The notes below the pieces were generated by a model. It did no database searches and had not been told where the DNA came from. It saw only the letters and a program-made list of their open reading frames with translations. DNA of 64,000 bases. Source: a bacterium (GTDB taxonomy: Bacteria; Actinomycetota; Acidimicrobiia; Acidimicrobiales; Bin134). Positions within the stretch are counted from its first letter, which is position 1. Each line of letters starts with the position of its first letter. Both the position numbers and the translations under genes were made by a program. The DNA is taken from contig JAPPAP010000039.1 of the NCBI GenBank assembly GCA_026705465.1, positions 121,660-185,659 on the forward strand. The letters are read 5' to 3'. Positions 1-8,520 of the stretch are shown here, piece by piece.

Positions 1-486
1 CAGGCCTGGTATGTGTTCGACGACCGCGTCGCCCAGGCCAAGGCCCAGCTCGTGGACGAGATGCCCGAACCGGCGGTATCTGGGACCGACCCCGCTGGCC
101 TGGCTGCGGCTATTGGGTGCGACGCCAACGGCTTATCCCAAACGCTGGGTCGCTGGAATCACACCGTGGTATCGGGCACCGAGCGCGACCCCGAATTCGG
201 CCGAGTGATCTTCGGCCAGCCCCGAACCGGCATCGTCGAGCCGCCGCTGTGGGCCGCCCCCATGGTGGTGGGCATCAACTTCCCGGCTGGAGGCTTCCGG
301 GTCAACGCCGATATGCAGGTGCTCGACGTATTTGGCGACCCGATTGCCGGCCTGTTCGCGGTGGGCGACTGCGTGGGCGGGGTGAGTCCCGCCATCGGCC
401 TGGGAGGAGTGAAGATCACCGCCGCCCTCACTCTGGGCCGTATCGCCGGCCAGGCCATCGCTGGTCAGGTCAGCGCCGACTGCTGA
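1..486 (+). CDS. FAD-dependent oxidoreductase, C-terminal part (cut by window start)
   Basis: The reading frame is open from base 1, so the N-terminus lies outside the window; 161 codons are visible. The end has the typical C-terminal FAD-binding pattern of the fumarate reductase/succinate dehydrogenase flavoprotein (FAD_binding_2) family: a predicted strand, then GLFAVGDCVGG, then a glycine-rich segment and a helix. The substrate cannot be read from this fragment. It converges with the next gene; the two stop codons abut as TGA/TCA at 484-489. The neighbouring gene is a second flavoprotein of the same broad family, so both probably act as dehydrogenases in the catabolic island that follows. 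Confidence 0.8.
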   Translation, partial: QAWYVFDDRVAQAKAQLVDEMPEPAVSGTDPAGLAAAIGCDANGLSQTLGRWNHTVVSGTERDPEFGRVIFGQPRTGIVEPPLWAAPMVVGINFPAGGFRVNADMQVLDVFGDPIAGLFAVGDCVGGVSPAIGLGGVKITAALTLGRIAGQAIAGQVSADC

Positions 487-1968
487 TCAGTTCTGTTCGC
501 GCTTCAAAGCGTGTTCGACGGCGATCTGGCCGAAGCACAGGGCCTCCGACAGGTTGGAACCGTCACTGGGGTAGAGCAGGCCGGAGGCTTGACCGAGTTC
601 TCCGGCACCGTACAGGCCGCTGATGGGGTTGCCGAAGGCGTCCAAGATGCGCCCGTGGCGATCGCGGCGGGGACCCCCGGTGGTGTTCGATCCCCCTGGC
701 CACAGCACCACGCAGTAGTAGGGCGGTTCATCGATGGGGACCATGGTGTCGGCTGGGCGCCCCCACGGATCGGGTTCGCCGTTGCCACACGACTGGTTGT
801 AGGCAGCCACGGTGCTTGCGGCTTGGTGGGCGGCTTCTCCGGTCATCCCCGCGGCAATGGCAGCTTCGGTAATGGTGTCGCCAGTGGCGATCCAGCCCTG
901 TTCGATTTCGGCTGAGTTGTCGTCACTCCAGTCGTAGAGCCCGACTGCCACCGCGCCGAAATGAGCGTAGGTGAGCGGCCCGGCTTGACGTCGGGATTCA
1001 TCGAAGAACCAATAGCAGGGCACCCGGGGGTGGGAGTTGGTGGCCGGATCGTAGGCCAGCAGGTCGTAGTAGAAGTCGTGGCGCAGCAGCGCTTGATTGT
1101 GCTCGTTGGCGAATCGGTCTCCAGCCCGGTCGCAGATCACATAGCCGGGCGGGTCGATGCCGATGATGAAATTCAAGGGCTGTCCGTCGTAATCGAAGTG
1201 GCCGATCGCTCGGCCGATCATCTGGTTCATGTGCCACATGGAGGCCCCAGCCCCGGCGGCCATTCGCACTCCATCGCCGGTGTTGTTGGGGTTGCCGTAG
1301 AAGTGGACCGGGTAGACCCGCAGATGGTCGCGCTTGAGATCCTCGTCGAATTCGTAGCCGCCGCAGGCCAGCACCGCTCCTTTTCGGGCACCCAGAGCAA
1401 TTAATTGGCCGCTTTGAGTCGCAGACAGCCCGATCACCCGCCCGTCCGCGTCTTGGACTAGCCGGGAGGCCGCGGTGTCCCACCGGATGGGGATCTCCCG
1501 TCGGGCTACCGCGGCAGCCAGTCCTTCGAAGAACCGAGGTCCAGCCCCGGCCGCGGCGGCCAACCGCTCGGCCACCCCACCGGGCTGCACGGCCACAATC
1601 GCCTCGGCACCCTCGAAACCAGGGTGCTCAGCCCCGGCAGAAGCCACCATGTCCAGGCCGCCAATAACGTCGTCAAACCACTCCATGAGTCCCGCAGCTC
1701 GCTCAGCCCAGGCATGAGAAACGTCGAAGGGCACCATGCCCGATGCGCAGACATCCAGATAGCGGGCCCCGGCGTCCACATCGGTGACGGTCATGACCAT
1801 GCCCCCCGACATCCGAGTAGACGGGGTGTGGCAGTGTTCGGGGCTCTTTTCCACCAACACCACCGAGGCACCGGCATCGCAGGCGGTGATGGCCGCGGCC
1901 GCTCCCGCCGCGCCGAATCCCACCACCACGATGTCGTAGGTCTCGTCGAAACCCTGTGAGCTGTTCAC
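487..1968 (-). CDS. FAD-binding dehydrogenase (fumarate reductase / 3-ketosteroid-dehydrogenase-like)
   Basis: A 493-residue flavoprotein. Residues 12-22 form the Rossmann strand with GFGAAG (GxGxxG), and a glutamate at the end of the second strand (VLVEKSP) fits FAD ribose binding. The C-terminus has the family motif GLYGAGELGQ followed by a serine/glycine-rich loop. Length and layout match FAD_binding_2 proteins, including 3-ketosteroid delta-1-dehydrogenases, which desaturate a ring next to a keto group; that reaction is an inference from family and context. The start is GTG, overlapping the upstream stop by one base (TAGTG), so it is probably co-transcribed with the SnoaL-like and SDR genes. 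Confidence 0.85.
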   Translation of the reverse strand: MNSSQGFDETYDIVVVGFGAAGAAAAITACDAGASVVLVEKSPEHCHTPSTRMSGGMVMTVTDVDAGARYLDVCASGMVPFDVSHAWAERAAGLMEWFDDVIGGLDMVASAGAEHPGFEGAEAIVAVQPGGVAERLAAAAGAGPRFFEGLAAAVARREIPIRWDTAASRLVQDADGRVIGLSATQSGQLIALGARKGAVLACGGYEFDEDLKRDHLRVYPVHFYGNPNNTGDGVRMAAGAGASMWHMNQMIGRAIGHFDYDGQPLNFIIGIDPPGYVICDRAGDRFANEHNQALLRHDFYYDLLAYDPATNSHPRVPCYWFFDESRRQAGPLTYAHFGAVAVGLYDWSDDNSAEIEQGWIATGDTITEAAIAAGMTGEAAHQAASTVAAYNQSCGNGEPDPWGRPADTMVPIDEPPYYCVVLWPGGSNTTGGPRRDRHGRILDAFGNPISGLYGAGELGQASGLLYPSDGSNLSEALCFGQIAVEHALKREQN

Positions 1969-2306
1969 TAGAAATCCCCGCCGTCAAGGGTCACCGTCTG
2001 GCCGACGATCATGCCGTCGGCCACCTCAAAGCGATCAGTGCCCGAGGTACCGTCGCCGGGGCCGCCCACCAGGGTCCAGGCCACTGCCACCAGGGTGCCC
2101 TCTAGTTGGGGTTCGGCGAATTCCACCCGGCCGTTGCCCAGGCGCTGGGGCACGGTGGTGAAGTAGTCGGCTATGGCGTCTTTGCCCTGATAGACCACGT
2201 CTCGCACCAGCACCGCATCGATGGTGTAGTCGGCGGCCATGGCCTCCGGGTCGCCGGTGTGCACTGCGTCGAGATGGTCTTTGACTGTGGTGAGCGGGTC
2301 ACGCAT
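1968..2306 (-). CDS. SnoaL/NTF2-like small protein
   Basis: About 112 residues with the cone-shaped NTF2/SnoaL pattern: an N-terminal helix (VKDHLDAVHTGDPEAMAADY), a strand with aspartate, then an antiparallel sheet ending in VTLDGG. The family covers delta-5-3-ketosteroid isomerases, polyketide cyclases, dehydratases and non-enzymatic binding proteins, so no reaction can be assigned. A longer start at 2330 adds eight residues; I prefer the ATG at 2306, which overlaps the end of the upstream SDR by only 8 bases. It lies inside a minus-strand operon between an SDR and an FAD dehydrogenase, where isomerase-like members often occur. Confidence 0.7.
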   Translation of the reverse strand: MRDPLTTVKDHLDAVHTGDPEAMAADYTIDAVLVRDVVYQGKDAIADYFTTVPQRLGNGRVEFAEPQLEGTLVAVAWTLVGGPGDGTSGTDRFEVADGMIVGQTVTLDGGDF

Positions 2307-3060
2307 TGGTGATGCCGAGGCTGAGGCCACCGTCCACCGTGAGCACTGATCCCGTGGTCCACTCAGCGCCGATCAGGTACTCGAACGCCTCGGCGATCTC
2401 GGAAACGGTGCCAATGCGGCCCAAAGCGTGAGCCGACCCCAGCCCTTCCAGCCGGGCTTTGGCCTCGTCGTCGCCCATCAGGCCGGCCCGCTGGTTCAAT
2501 TCGGTGAACACCGCCCCCGGCCGCACGCAGCCCACCCGGACCCCTTGGGGCCCTAGCTCTGCGGCCAGCACACCGGTGAGCGTCTCCAGCGCCCCCTTGG
2601 TGGCGGCATAGGGGGCCACACCGGGAAAGGCCCGCTGGGTGTGTACCGAGCCCACGAACAGCACGCATCCCTGTCGCTCTCGCAAGTGGGGCAGCGCCTC
2701 GCCCACCAGCATCATCCCCGCAACCACGTTGGTGTGAAACACGTCGAGCAGTGCCTGTTCGTCGAGTTCATCCACCGGACCCCGATACATGTTCCCGGCG
2801 TTGCTGATCAGGGCGTCCAACCCGCCGCCGTGGTCCACTGCGGCCTCGATCATGGCGGTGCGGTCGGCGGCCACCGTCACGTCCCCGGCCACGGCCCGAC
2901 ACCCGTCGCCCAGCCGAGCGGACACCTCATCAACCCGATCTGGGCGGCGACCGGTGATGGTCACCCGCGCCCCCCGCCCGGCCAAGCGCTCGGCTGCCCC
3001 TGCGCCGATCCCCGATCCACCTCCGGTGATCAACACGGACATGCCTTCGATGGGCTTCAT
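2299..3060 (-). CDS. Short-chain dehydrogenase/reductase (SDR)
   Basis: 253 residues, the usual length for classical SDRs. Visible motifs are the NAD(P)-binding TGGGSGIG at residues 12-19, SNAG near residue 86, the catalytic Ser and YAATK (Tyr-x3-Lys) near residue 150, and the PG motif after it. GRRPDR after the second strand suggests NADP(H) preference, because basic residues commonly bind the 2'-phosphate; this is inference. It is the first gene of a three-gene minus-strand operon (SDR, SnoaL-like, FAD dehydrogenase), divergent from the ferredoxin gene 47 bases away. It probably oxidises or reduces a hydroxyl/keto group in the island's substrate. Confidence 0.88.
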   Translation of the reverse strand: MKPIEGMSVLITGGGSGIGAGAAERLAGRGARVTITGRRPDRVDEVSARLGDGCRAVAGDVTVAADRTAMIEAAVDHGGGLDALISNAGNMYRGPVDELDEQALLDVFHTNVVAGMMLVGEALPHLRERQGCVLFVGSVHTQRAFPGVAPYAATKGALETLTGVLAAELGPQGVRVGCVRPGAVFTELNQRAGLMGDDEAKARLEGLGSAHALGRIGTVSEIAEAFEYLIGAEWTTGSVLTVDGGLSLGITNA

Positions 3061-3107
3061 CGGTTAGCAAACTTATCGGGCGTGGTTCTCCCGTCTAGGG
3101 TCATGGC

Positions 3108-3323
3108 ATGGCCTATCGAGTGGAGATCGATCAGGACGAGTGCATGAGCTCGGGACGATGCGTGGCCGACTATCCCGCCGCCTTCGCCTTCGACGACGAC
3201 GAGTTGGCCACCGTGCTGCCCACCGCAGGGAATCTCACCGACCAACAGCTCCTCCGGGCCGCCCGCAACTGCCCCTCCCGGGCTATCCAGGTATTCGACG
3301 ACAACGGCAACCTGCTGGAGTAG
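3108..3323 (+). CDS. 3Fe-4S ferredoxin, P450 redox partner type
   Basis: 71 residues with three cysteines able to hold a single cluster: Cys12, Cys18 (CMSSGRC) and Cys54 (NCPSRAI). The spacing and the lack of a fourth cysteine in the first motif match the single-cluster [3Fe-4S] ferredoxins that deliver electrons to actinobacterial cytochromes P450. The protein is acidic, as expected for a soluble electron carrier. A P450 gene lies about 0.9 kb downstream on the same strand with an SDR between them, which supports this pairing. The matching ferredoxin reductase is not in the window. Confidence 0.9.
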   Translation: MAYRVEIDQDECMSSGRCVADYPAAFAFDDDELATVLPTAGNLTDQQLLRAARNCPSRAIQVFDDNGNLLE

Positions 3324-3389
3324 AACCGGGTCACCGCTGCTTATGGCGACCACCGCTGATTCGGAGACGGACCACTAAGGTTTGCGCTC

Positions 3390-4163
3390 GTGACGAAATC
3401 AATGATTGTGACCGGAGCGGGCCATGGGATTGGAGCGGAGATCGCCCGGCAGGCTGCCGCTTCCGGCTATCGGGTGGGGGTGCTCGACATCAACGCTGAG
3501 GCCGCCGACCAGATTGCCCAGTCGCTGTCCGATGCAATGCCCCTGGTGGCCTCAAGCACCGACTCGGATGCGGTAGAAGCGGCATTGGATGCCTTCGGCA
3601 CCCCCGATGCGTGGGTCAACAACGCCGGCATCGTGCGCTTCACCCCGCTGGTCGACCATTCGGAGGACGACTGGCGGGCAGTGGTGGATGTGAACCTCAC
3701 CGGCCCGTTTGTGTGCAGTCGGGCCTTGGCCCGCCGGCTCATTGCTGAAGGCCGCAAAGGGTCGATAGTCAACATCGCCTCCATCAACGGCATCGCCCCC
3801 GGCCCCAATTCCGGGGCCTACAGCCCAACCAAGGCTGCGGTGATCCAACTCACCAGGCAGATGGCCATCGAATGGGGTTCGGCAGGCATCCGGGTCAACT
3901 CGGTGGCCCCTGGCATCATCGACGATGGCATGTCGGCCCCCATCCTGGCCGACCCCGAAGTCCGGGCCACCCGATCGGCCCGCACCCCGAGCCAGCGTTT
4001 GGGCACCGCAGCCGATATCGCCCAGGCCGCGCTGTGGCTGTGCTCGGACGAAGCCGAATACGTCAACGGCCACAACCTGGTGGTGGACGGCGGCGTGGTT
4101 CATACCGTGCTGGCTGGAATGCCTCGCCCCGCTTCCATAGACGGCATCGACGAACAAGGCTGA
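3390..4163 (+). CDS. Short-chain dehydrogenase/reductase (SDR)
   Basis: 257 residues. TGAGHGIG at residues 8-15 binds the cofactor, an aspartate after the second strand (VLDINAEA) suggests NAD(H), NNAG lies near residue 76, and the catalytic Ser/Tyr/Lys set is seen in NIASINGI and YSPTK. The conserved ending GHNLVVDGG is typical of classical SDRs. I keep the GTG start at 3390; an internal ATG at 3402 would remove four residues. It lies between the ferredoxin and the P450, so it may oxidise an alcohol produced by the P450; that link is inferred from position only. Confidence 0.88.
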   Translation: MTKSMIVTGAGHGIGAEIARQAAASGYRVGVLDINAEAADQIAQSLSDAMPLVASSTDSDAVEAALDAFGTPDAWVNNAGIVRFTPLVDHSEDDWRAVVDVNLTGPFVCSRALARRLIAEGRKGSIVNIASINGIAPGPNSGAYSPTKAAVIQLTRQMAIEWGSAGIRVNSVAPGIIDDGMSAPILADPEVRATRSARTPSQRLGTAADIAQAALWLCSDEAEYVNGHNLVVDGGVVHTVLAGMPRPASIDGIDEQG

Positions 4164-4196
4164 TTCACCCGACCTGATCCAAGGAGACAAAACCCG

Positions 4197-5390
4197 ATGG
4201 CAGAGTTCACCCTCACCCGATTCGACGACGTTCGCGACGGCTATCGGCAAAAGGGCCTCAAGCAAGCGCTGTACGACGCCGCCGGGGTGATCATGGCCGA
4301 CACCCTGCTCACCCTGTGGGGAGACGATCACCGTCGTCGCCGCCGGTTGGAGAACCGGCTGTTCCGCCGGGAGACGTTTGAGCACTATGAACGGGATCTG
4401 CTGCCCGTCGCAGTGGACGCGGTGCTGGACCCAGCGGCAGCCGATGGCCGAGGCGATGTGGTGCCCCTGGCCCGACGCATTGTGGTCAACCTCACTGCCG
4501 CCGCGGCAGGGGTGGACTACTCGGAGGGCACGGCGGAGGAGACCGATCGGCTGTACTCCTACGCGGTCAAGTTCAGCGAAGGGGCCACCGCGGTCCACAG
4601 CACCAGAGACCCCGAAGAGCTGAGGGCGGAGGTGGCCGACGCCCTGGAGCGCTGGGACGAGGAGTTTTTCGCGCCGTCACTGGCCCGCCGCACCGATCTG
4701 TTCGAACGGTTCGTCGCCGGGGAAATCTCCGAGGACGACCTCCCCAAAGACGTGCTCACCGTGCTGGTCCGCAACCAGGACTCCCTGGATCTGCCCCGCG
4801 ACGTGGTTCGTCGGGAGGTGGCCTTCTACATGCTGGCCGGCATGCACTCCACCGGCGCGGCCACCACTCACGCCGTCCACGGCGCATTCGGCTGGTTCGA
4901 CGACCACCCCGACGACCGTCAGCGCATGATTGATGATTCGGTGTTCCTCCAGCAATGCGTGCATGAGTCAATGCGTCTGCATCCAGCCAGCCCGGTAGCC
5001 GGCCGCGAGGCGGTGGAGCCGGTTACCCTGCGCGACGGAACCGAGATGGCAGTGGGCGACACGGTGATGTTCGACCTGTGGTCGGCCAATCGGGACACCG
5101 AAGTGTTTGGGGCCGATGCCGATAGTTTCAACCCGCTTCGCTCGATTCGAGACGACGTGCCCCGCTGGGGCCACACCTTCGGCGGGGGACGCCACGCCTG
5201 CATCGGTATGGAACTCGACGGCGGCGTGCCCGCCGACGAGAACACGGGGGCGCCCATCCTCCTGGGTACCGTGGCGCTGATCCTGCGGGGACTGCTGGCC
5301 CGTGGGGCGCGGCCCGACCCCGACAATCCCCCCCAGCAAGACCCCAACATCGCCCGGGTCTGGTGGGGCACGTACCCCGTGCTGTTCTGA
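4197..5390 (+). CDS. Cytochrome P450
   Basis: 397 residues, typical of soluble bacterial P450s. The heme-thiolate motif FGGGRHACIG has the ligand cysteine at residue 335, the K-helix ExxR is in HESMRLHP near residue 258, and the I-helix oxygen-activation segment is AGMHSTGAATT, where the usual Gly-x-x-Thr pair is only partly kept. A good Shine-Dalgarno (AAGGAG) precedes the ATG. It probably hydroxylates a hydrophobic substrate using electrons from the nearby ferredoxin. The short loop after the heme motif (LDGGVPADENTG) looks like a subfamily insertion. The substrate is unknown. Confidence 0.92.
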   Translation: MAEFTLTRFDDVRDGYRQKGLKQALYDAAGVIMADTLLTLWGDDHRRRRRLENRLFRRETFEHYERDLLPVAVDAVLDPAAADGRGDVVPLARRIVVNLTAAAAGVDYSEGTAEETDRLYSYAVKFSEGATAVHSTRDPEELRAEVADALERWDEEFFAPSLARRTDLFERFVAGEISEDDLPKDVLTVLVRNQDSLDLPRDVVRREVAFYMLAGMHSTGAATTHAVHGAFGWFDDHPDDRQRMIDDSVFLQQCVHESMRLHPASPVAGREAVEPVTLRDGTEMAVGDTVMFDLWSANRDTEVFGADADSFNPLRSIRDDVPRWGHTFGGGRHACIGMELDGGVPADENTGAPILLGTVALILRGLLARGARPDPDNPPQQDPNIARVWWGTYPVLF

Positions 5391-5404
5391 TAGGCAGATA
5401 ACTG

Positions 5405-5824
5405 ATGGACGGGCCGACTGGCGAGCTTGAGGACCGGAGTCAGCGCCCGCTCACCGGGGAATTCTGGGCTGCCGTCGACCGGGGCGAACTGGTCCGCCCG
5501 GTGTGCGGTGATTGCCATCGGAGTATCTTCGTCCCCCAGTTCGCCTGTCCCCACTGTCAGAGCACCAACTGGAGCTATGAGCCCAGCAGCGGGCGGGGCC
5601 GGGTGTACAGCCACACCACCATCCACCGCCCGCCCACCCCTGAGTTCGACGCCCCCTTCGTGCTGGCCGACGTGGATGTGGAGGAGGGGTGGCACCTGCT
5701 CACCTGGATCGTGGGGTGCGAGCCCGACGACGTGTGCATCGACATGCCGGTGAGCGTGCGGTTTGTGACCGGCCCCGACGGCCACCGGCTTCCGGCCTTC
5801 GCCCCTGACGAGGCAGCCCGATGA
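5405..5824 (+). CDS. DUF35 / OB-fold protein with zinc ribbon
   Basis: 139 residues. Residues 35-60 carry two CxxC pairs (CGDC and CPHC) forming a rubredoxin-like zinc ribbon; the rest is predicted beta-rich like the OB-fold acyl-CoA-associated domain. The family includes stand-alone partners of lipid-transfer thiolases and aldolases such as ChsH2/Ltp2 in steroid side-chain breakdown. The next genes are an acyl-CoA synthetase and a lipid-transfer-type thiolase, so a partner role fits the context. Its last codons overlap the next start by four bases (ATGA), which suggests translational coupling. Confidence 0.85.
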   Translation: MDGPTGELEDRSQRPLTGEFWAAVDRGELVRPVCGDCHRSIFVPQFACPHCQSTNWSYEPSSGRGRVYSHTTIHRPPTPEFDAPFVLADVDVEEGWHLLTWIVGCEPDDVCIDMPVSVRFVTGPDGHRLPAFAPDEAAR

Positions 5825-7347
5825 ACGTCGGCTTGGCCTTTGCCCGCAACGCGGCCCGCCATCCCCGAGATACCGCCATCTTCGGCGAGCGGGAGTTGGA
5901 TAACCAACAGCTCGATGAGCGCACCAACCGCATCGCCAACGCCCTGCTCGGAGCCCATGGCCTAGCCAAGGGCCACCGGGTGGCGCTGTTGGTGGCCAAT
6001 CGCCCCGAAGTGGTGGAGGTGATGGGCGGCATCACCAAGGCCGGCGGCTGCTACGTGGGGCTCAACTTCCGACTGGGCCCGGTGGAGCTGGAGCAGGTTT
6101 TCGACAACGCCGACCCCGTGCTGGCCATCACCGACGCTGAGCACAGGGATCAGCTCGACGGGTTCGACTTACCCATTATCGACATCGACCACGACCTCGA
6201 CGCCTTGGCCGACGCCGCATCGGCCACTGCTCCCGACACGCTGCATCAGGTCCGCGCTGAGGACGATTTCTGCATCGTCTACACCAGTGGCACCACTGGG
6301 CGACCCAAAGGGGTGCATTTCGACCACGCCCGGGTGCTTCAACACGCCACCGTGGCCTGCTTGGAGTACGAGATCGACCGCCACAGTCGCTACCTCATCC
6401 AGATTCCCCACAACTCCAGCGTGAACATCACCATCCTGCCGTGCCTGCTCATCGGCGCGGCCCAGGGGTTTGTCGACAGCCGCAACTTCGACCCGGTGCG
6501 CTACGTCCACCTGGTGGAAGAACACGGGGTGAGCCACTCGTTTCTGGTGCCCACCCAGCTCATGCGCTTGCTCGACCGCCTCGAACGAACCGACGACCAC
6601 AAGCTGGGGTCGCTGCGCACCTTGGGCTACGGCTCGTCGCCCATATCCCCCGACCGCCTGGCCGAGCTGGTGGAGCGCTTCGGCCCGGTGTTCAACCAGC
6701 TCTACGGAATGGCCGAGATCGCTTCCATCGGCACCATCTTGCGCAAAGAAGACCATGTACGGGGCTTGCAGGAGCGGCCGGAGCTGCTGTCGTCCTGCGG
6801 GCAGCCGTCGTATGCGGTGGACGTTCGGGTGGCGGACCCAGACGGTCAAGACGTCGCGGTGGGCGAGCGGGGCGAGGTGATCTTCGGCGGCCCCCACGTG
6901 ATGAAGGGCTACTTCCGGGATCCCGAGCGCACTGCCGAGGCGCTGCGGGATGGGTGGATGCACAGCGGGGATGTGGCCGAGGTCGACGAGGAGGGCTTCA
7001 TCTACATCGTCGATCGGATGAAGAACCTCATCATCCGGGGCGGGCTCAACATCGCCCCCACCGAGATCGAGAACGTGCTGTACCGCCACCCCGCTGTGCT
7101 CGAAGCGTCGGTGATCGGCGTGCCCGACCCCGAGTGGGGCGAGGCCATCGTGGCGGTGGTGGCCCTCAAACAAGGGGCTTCGGCCGACGACCAGGAGCTA
7201 CGGCTGTGGTGCCGCCAGTCGGAGCTGACCTCCATCAAAATTCCCGAGCGGGTGGAGTTCGCCGACTCGCTGCCCAAGAACGCGGTTGGAAAGATCGCCA
7301 AGGAGGAGCTCCGCTCCCGGTATTGGGGAGAGGGCCGGCGGGTGTGA
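5821..7347 (+). CDS. Acyl-CoA synthetase (AMP-forming, FadD-like)
   Basis: 508 residues of the ANL superfamily. The P-loop motif YTSGTTGRPKGV lies near residue 154, the adenylate-binding YGMAE near 296, the hinge region GDVAEVDEEGFIYIVDR near 385, GGLNIAPTEIE near 405, and the C-terminal catalytic lysine in NAVGKI near 487. It should activate a carboxylic acid to its CoA thioester through an acyl-adenylate. The chain length or ring type of the acid cannot be read from sequence. It overlaps both the upstream DUF35 gene (ATGA) and the downstream thiolase (GTGA), so the three are one translational unit. Confidence 0.92.
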   Translation: MNVGLAFARNAARHPRDTAIFGERELDNQQLDERTNRIANALLGAHGLAKGHRVALLVANRPEVVEVMGGITKAGGCYVGLNFRLGPVELEQVFDNADPVLAITDAEHRDQLDGFDLPIIDIDHDLDALADAASATAPDTLHQVRAEDDFCIVYTSGTTGRPKGVHFDHARVLQHATVACLEYEIDRHSRYLIQIPHNSSVNITILPCLLIGAAQGFVDSRNFDPVRYVHLVEEHGVSHSFLVPTQLMRLLDRLERTDDHKLGSLRTLGYGSSPISPDRLAELVERFGPVFNQLYGMAEIASIGTILRKEDHVRGLQERPELLSSCGQPSYAVDVRVADPDGQDVAVGERGEVIFGGPHVMKGYFRDPERTAEALRDGWMHSGDVAEVDEEGFIYIVDRMKNLIIRGGLNIAPTEIENVLYRHPAVLEASVIGVPDPEWGEAIVAVVALKQGASADDQELRLWCRQSELTSIKIPERVEFADSLPKNAVGKIAKEELRSRYWGEGRRV

Positions 7348-8510
7348 GCAGTCCGCATCCGCTTCACCGAGTGGCCATCGTGGGCGTGGCGGCCACCGAG
7401 ATGGCCCGCCAACTCGACACCACCTCGGCGGAGATCTCTCTGCGGGCTGCTCGGGCCGCGCTCGACGACGCCGGACTGACGGTGGCCGATGTCGACGGGG
7501 TGGCCGCCCGCTGGCCCGGACCGGGTGGCACTGTGTTCCAACCCGGTTCAGCCGACTGGGCCGAGGTGTTTGGCCAGCCGCTGCGCTGGGTGTGCGACAC
7601 CTATCCCCAAGGCGTACCCGGTGCGCTGGACGCCGCCGCCGCAGTGGCCGCTGGCTTGTGCGAGGTGGCGCTGGTATTCGGCGGCCAGGCCGGGGTCATG
7701 GGCGGGGCCAGCGTGGCCGACTACACCCGGCCCGATAACGAGTTCATCGCCTGCTGGGGATCGCTCACCGCAGCCCAATTCGCCCTGGTAGCCCAGGTGT
7801 ACCGGCACCGCTTCGCCCCCGACCCAGAGCGGGTGGCGGCCATTGCTGCCGCCATTCGCAATGCCGGTTCAGAAAACCCGGTTGCGGTGATGGCTGGCCG
7901 CGGCCCTTACACCGCGGCCGATGTGCTGGCCTCGCCCATGGTGGCCGAACCGTTCCGCTTGCTGGATCTGTGCCTGGCCACCGAGGGGGCCGCAGCCATG
8001 GTGATCACCACCGCCGAGCGGGCCCGAGACCTGGCCCAGCCGCCGGTGGCCATCATGGGTGGAGGGGCGGAATGGCACCGTCAGCAGTACGTCAACCCAC
8101 CTCGCTACGACGAGGTATGGGGCTTGGGGGCCGACGCCGCCCGACGGGCGTTCGAGGTGGCCGAGGTCAGGCCGCAGGACGTAGACGTGTTCGAGCTCTA
8201 CGACATCAACACCTATGAGGTGGTACGCCAGTTCGAGATGTTGGGGTTATGTGCCGAGGGCGAGGGGGCCGACTACTTGTGGGACGCGGGCATCGGCGTC
8301 GATGGCCGCCACCCCCTCAACACCGACGGCGGGTTGCTCAGCTACAGCCACATCGGCTGGGGCGGCCCCACCCTGAAGATTGTTGAGGCCGTGCGGCAGC
8401 TGCGGGGCACCGCCGGACCCGGTCAAGTCGCCGATGCCGAGACCGCCCTGGTCACCGGGGCCGGCTCTGGCGCCCAGTACCACAACGTCATGGTCCTGGG
8501 CCGGGTCTAG
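7344..8510 (+). CDS. Lipid-transfer-protein-type thiolase (SCP-x/Ltp family)
   Basis: 388 residues starting at a GTG that overlaps the preceding stop (GTGA). The N-terminal VAIVGVAATE and the C-terminal segment NTDGGLLSYSHIGWGG, which carries the conserved histidine, are typical of SCP-x/Ltp thiolase-like proteins. The region where thiolases have the nucleophilic cysteine reads VCDTYPQG, not the usual C-A-S/T-G, so it may act as an aldolase-type Ltp with the DUF35 protein and not as a classical thiolase; that is inference. Open frame continues upstream inside the synthetase gene in another phase, but the coupled GTG is the natural start. Confidence 0.87.
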   Translation: MSSPHPLHRVAIVGVAATEMARQLDTTSAEISLRAARAALDDAGLTVADVDGVAARWPGPGGTVFQPGSADWAEVFGQPLRWVCDTYPQGVPGALDAAAAVAAGLCEVALVFGGQAGVMGGASVADYTRPDNEFIACWGSLTAAQFALVAQVYRHRFAPDPERVAAIAAAIRNAGSENPVAVMAGRGPYTAADVLASPMVAEPFRLLDLCLATEGAAAMVITTAERARDLAQPPVAIMGGGAEWHRQQYVNPPRYDEVWGLGADAARRAFEVAEVRPQDVDVFELYDINTYEVVRQFEMLGLCAEGEGADYLWDAGIGVDGRHPLNTDGGLLSYSHIGWGGPTLKIVEAVRQLRGTAGPGQVADAETALVTGAGSGAQYHNVMVLGRV

Positions 8511-8520
8511 GAGCCCTGAG

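Noticed and set aside
3552..4598. Long open frame (348 codons) on the minus strand opposite the SDR and P450 genes
   Set aside because: It mirrors strong GC3-biased coding on the plus strand, has no family motif and crosses two well-supported genes.
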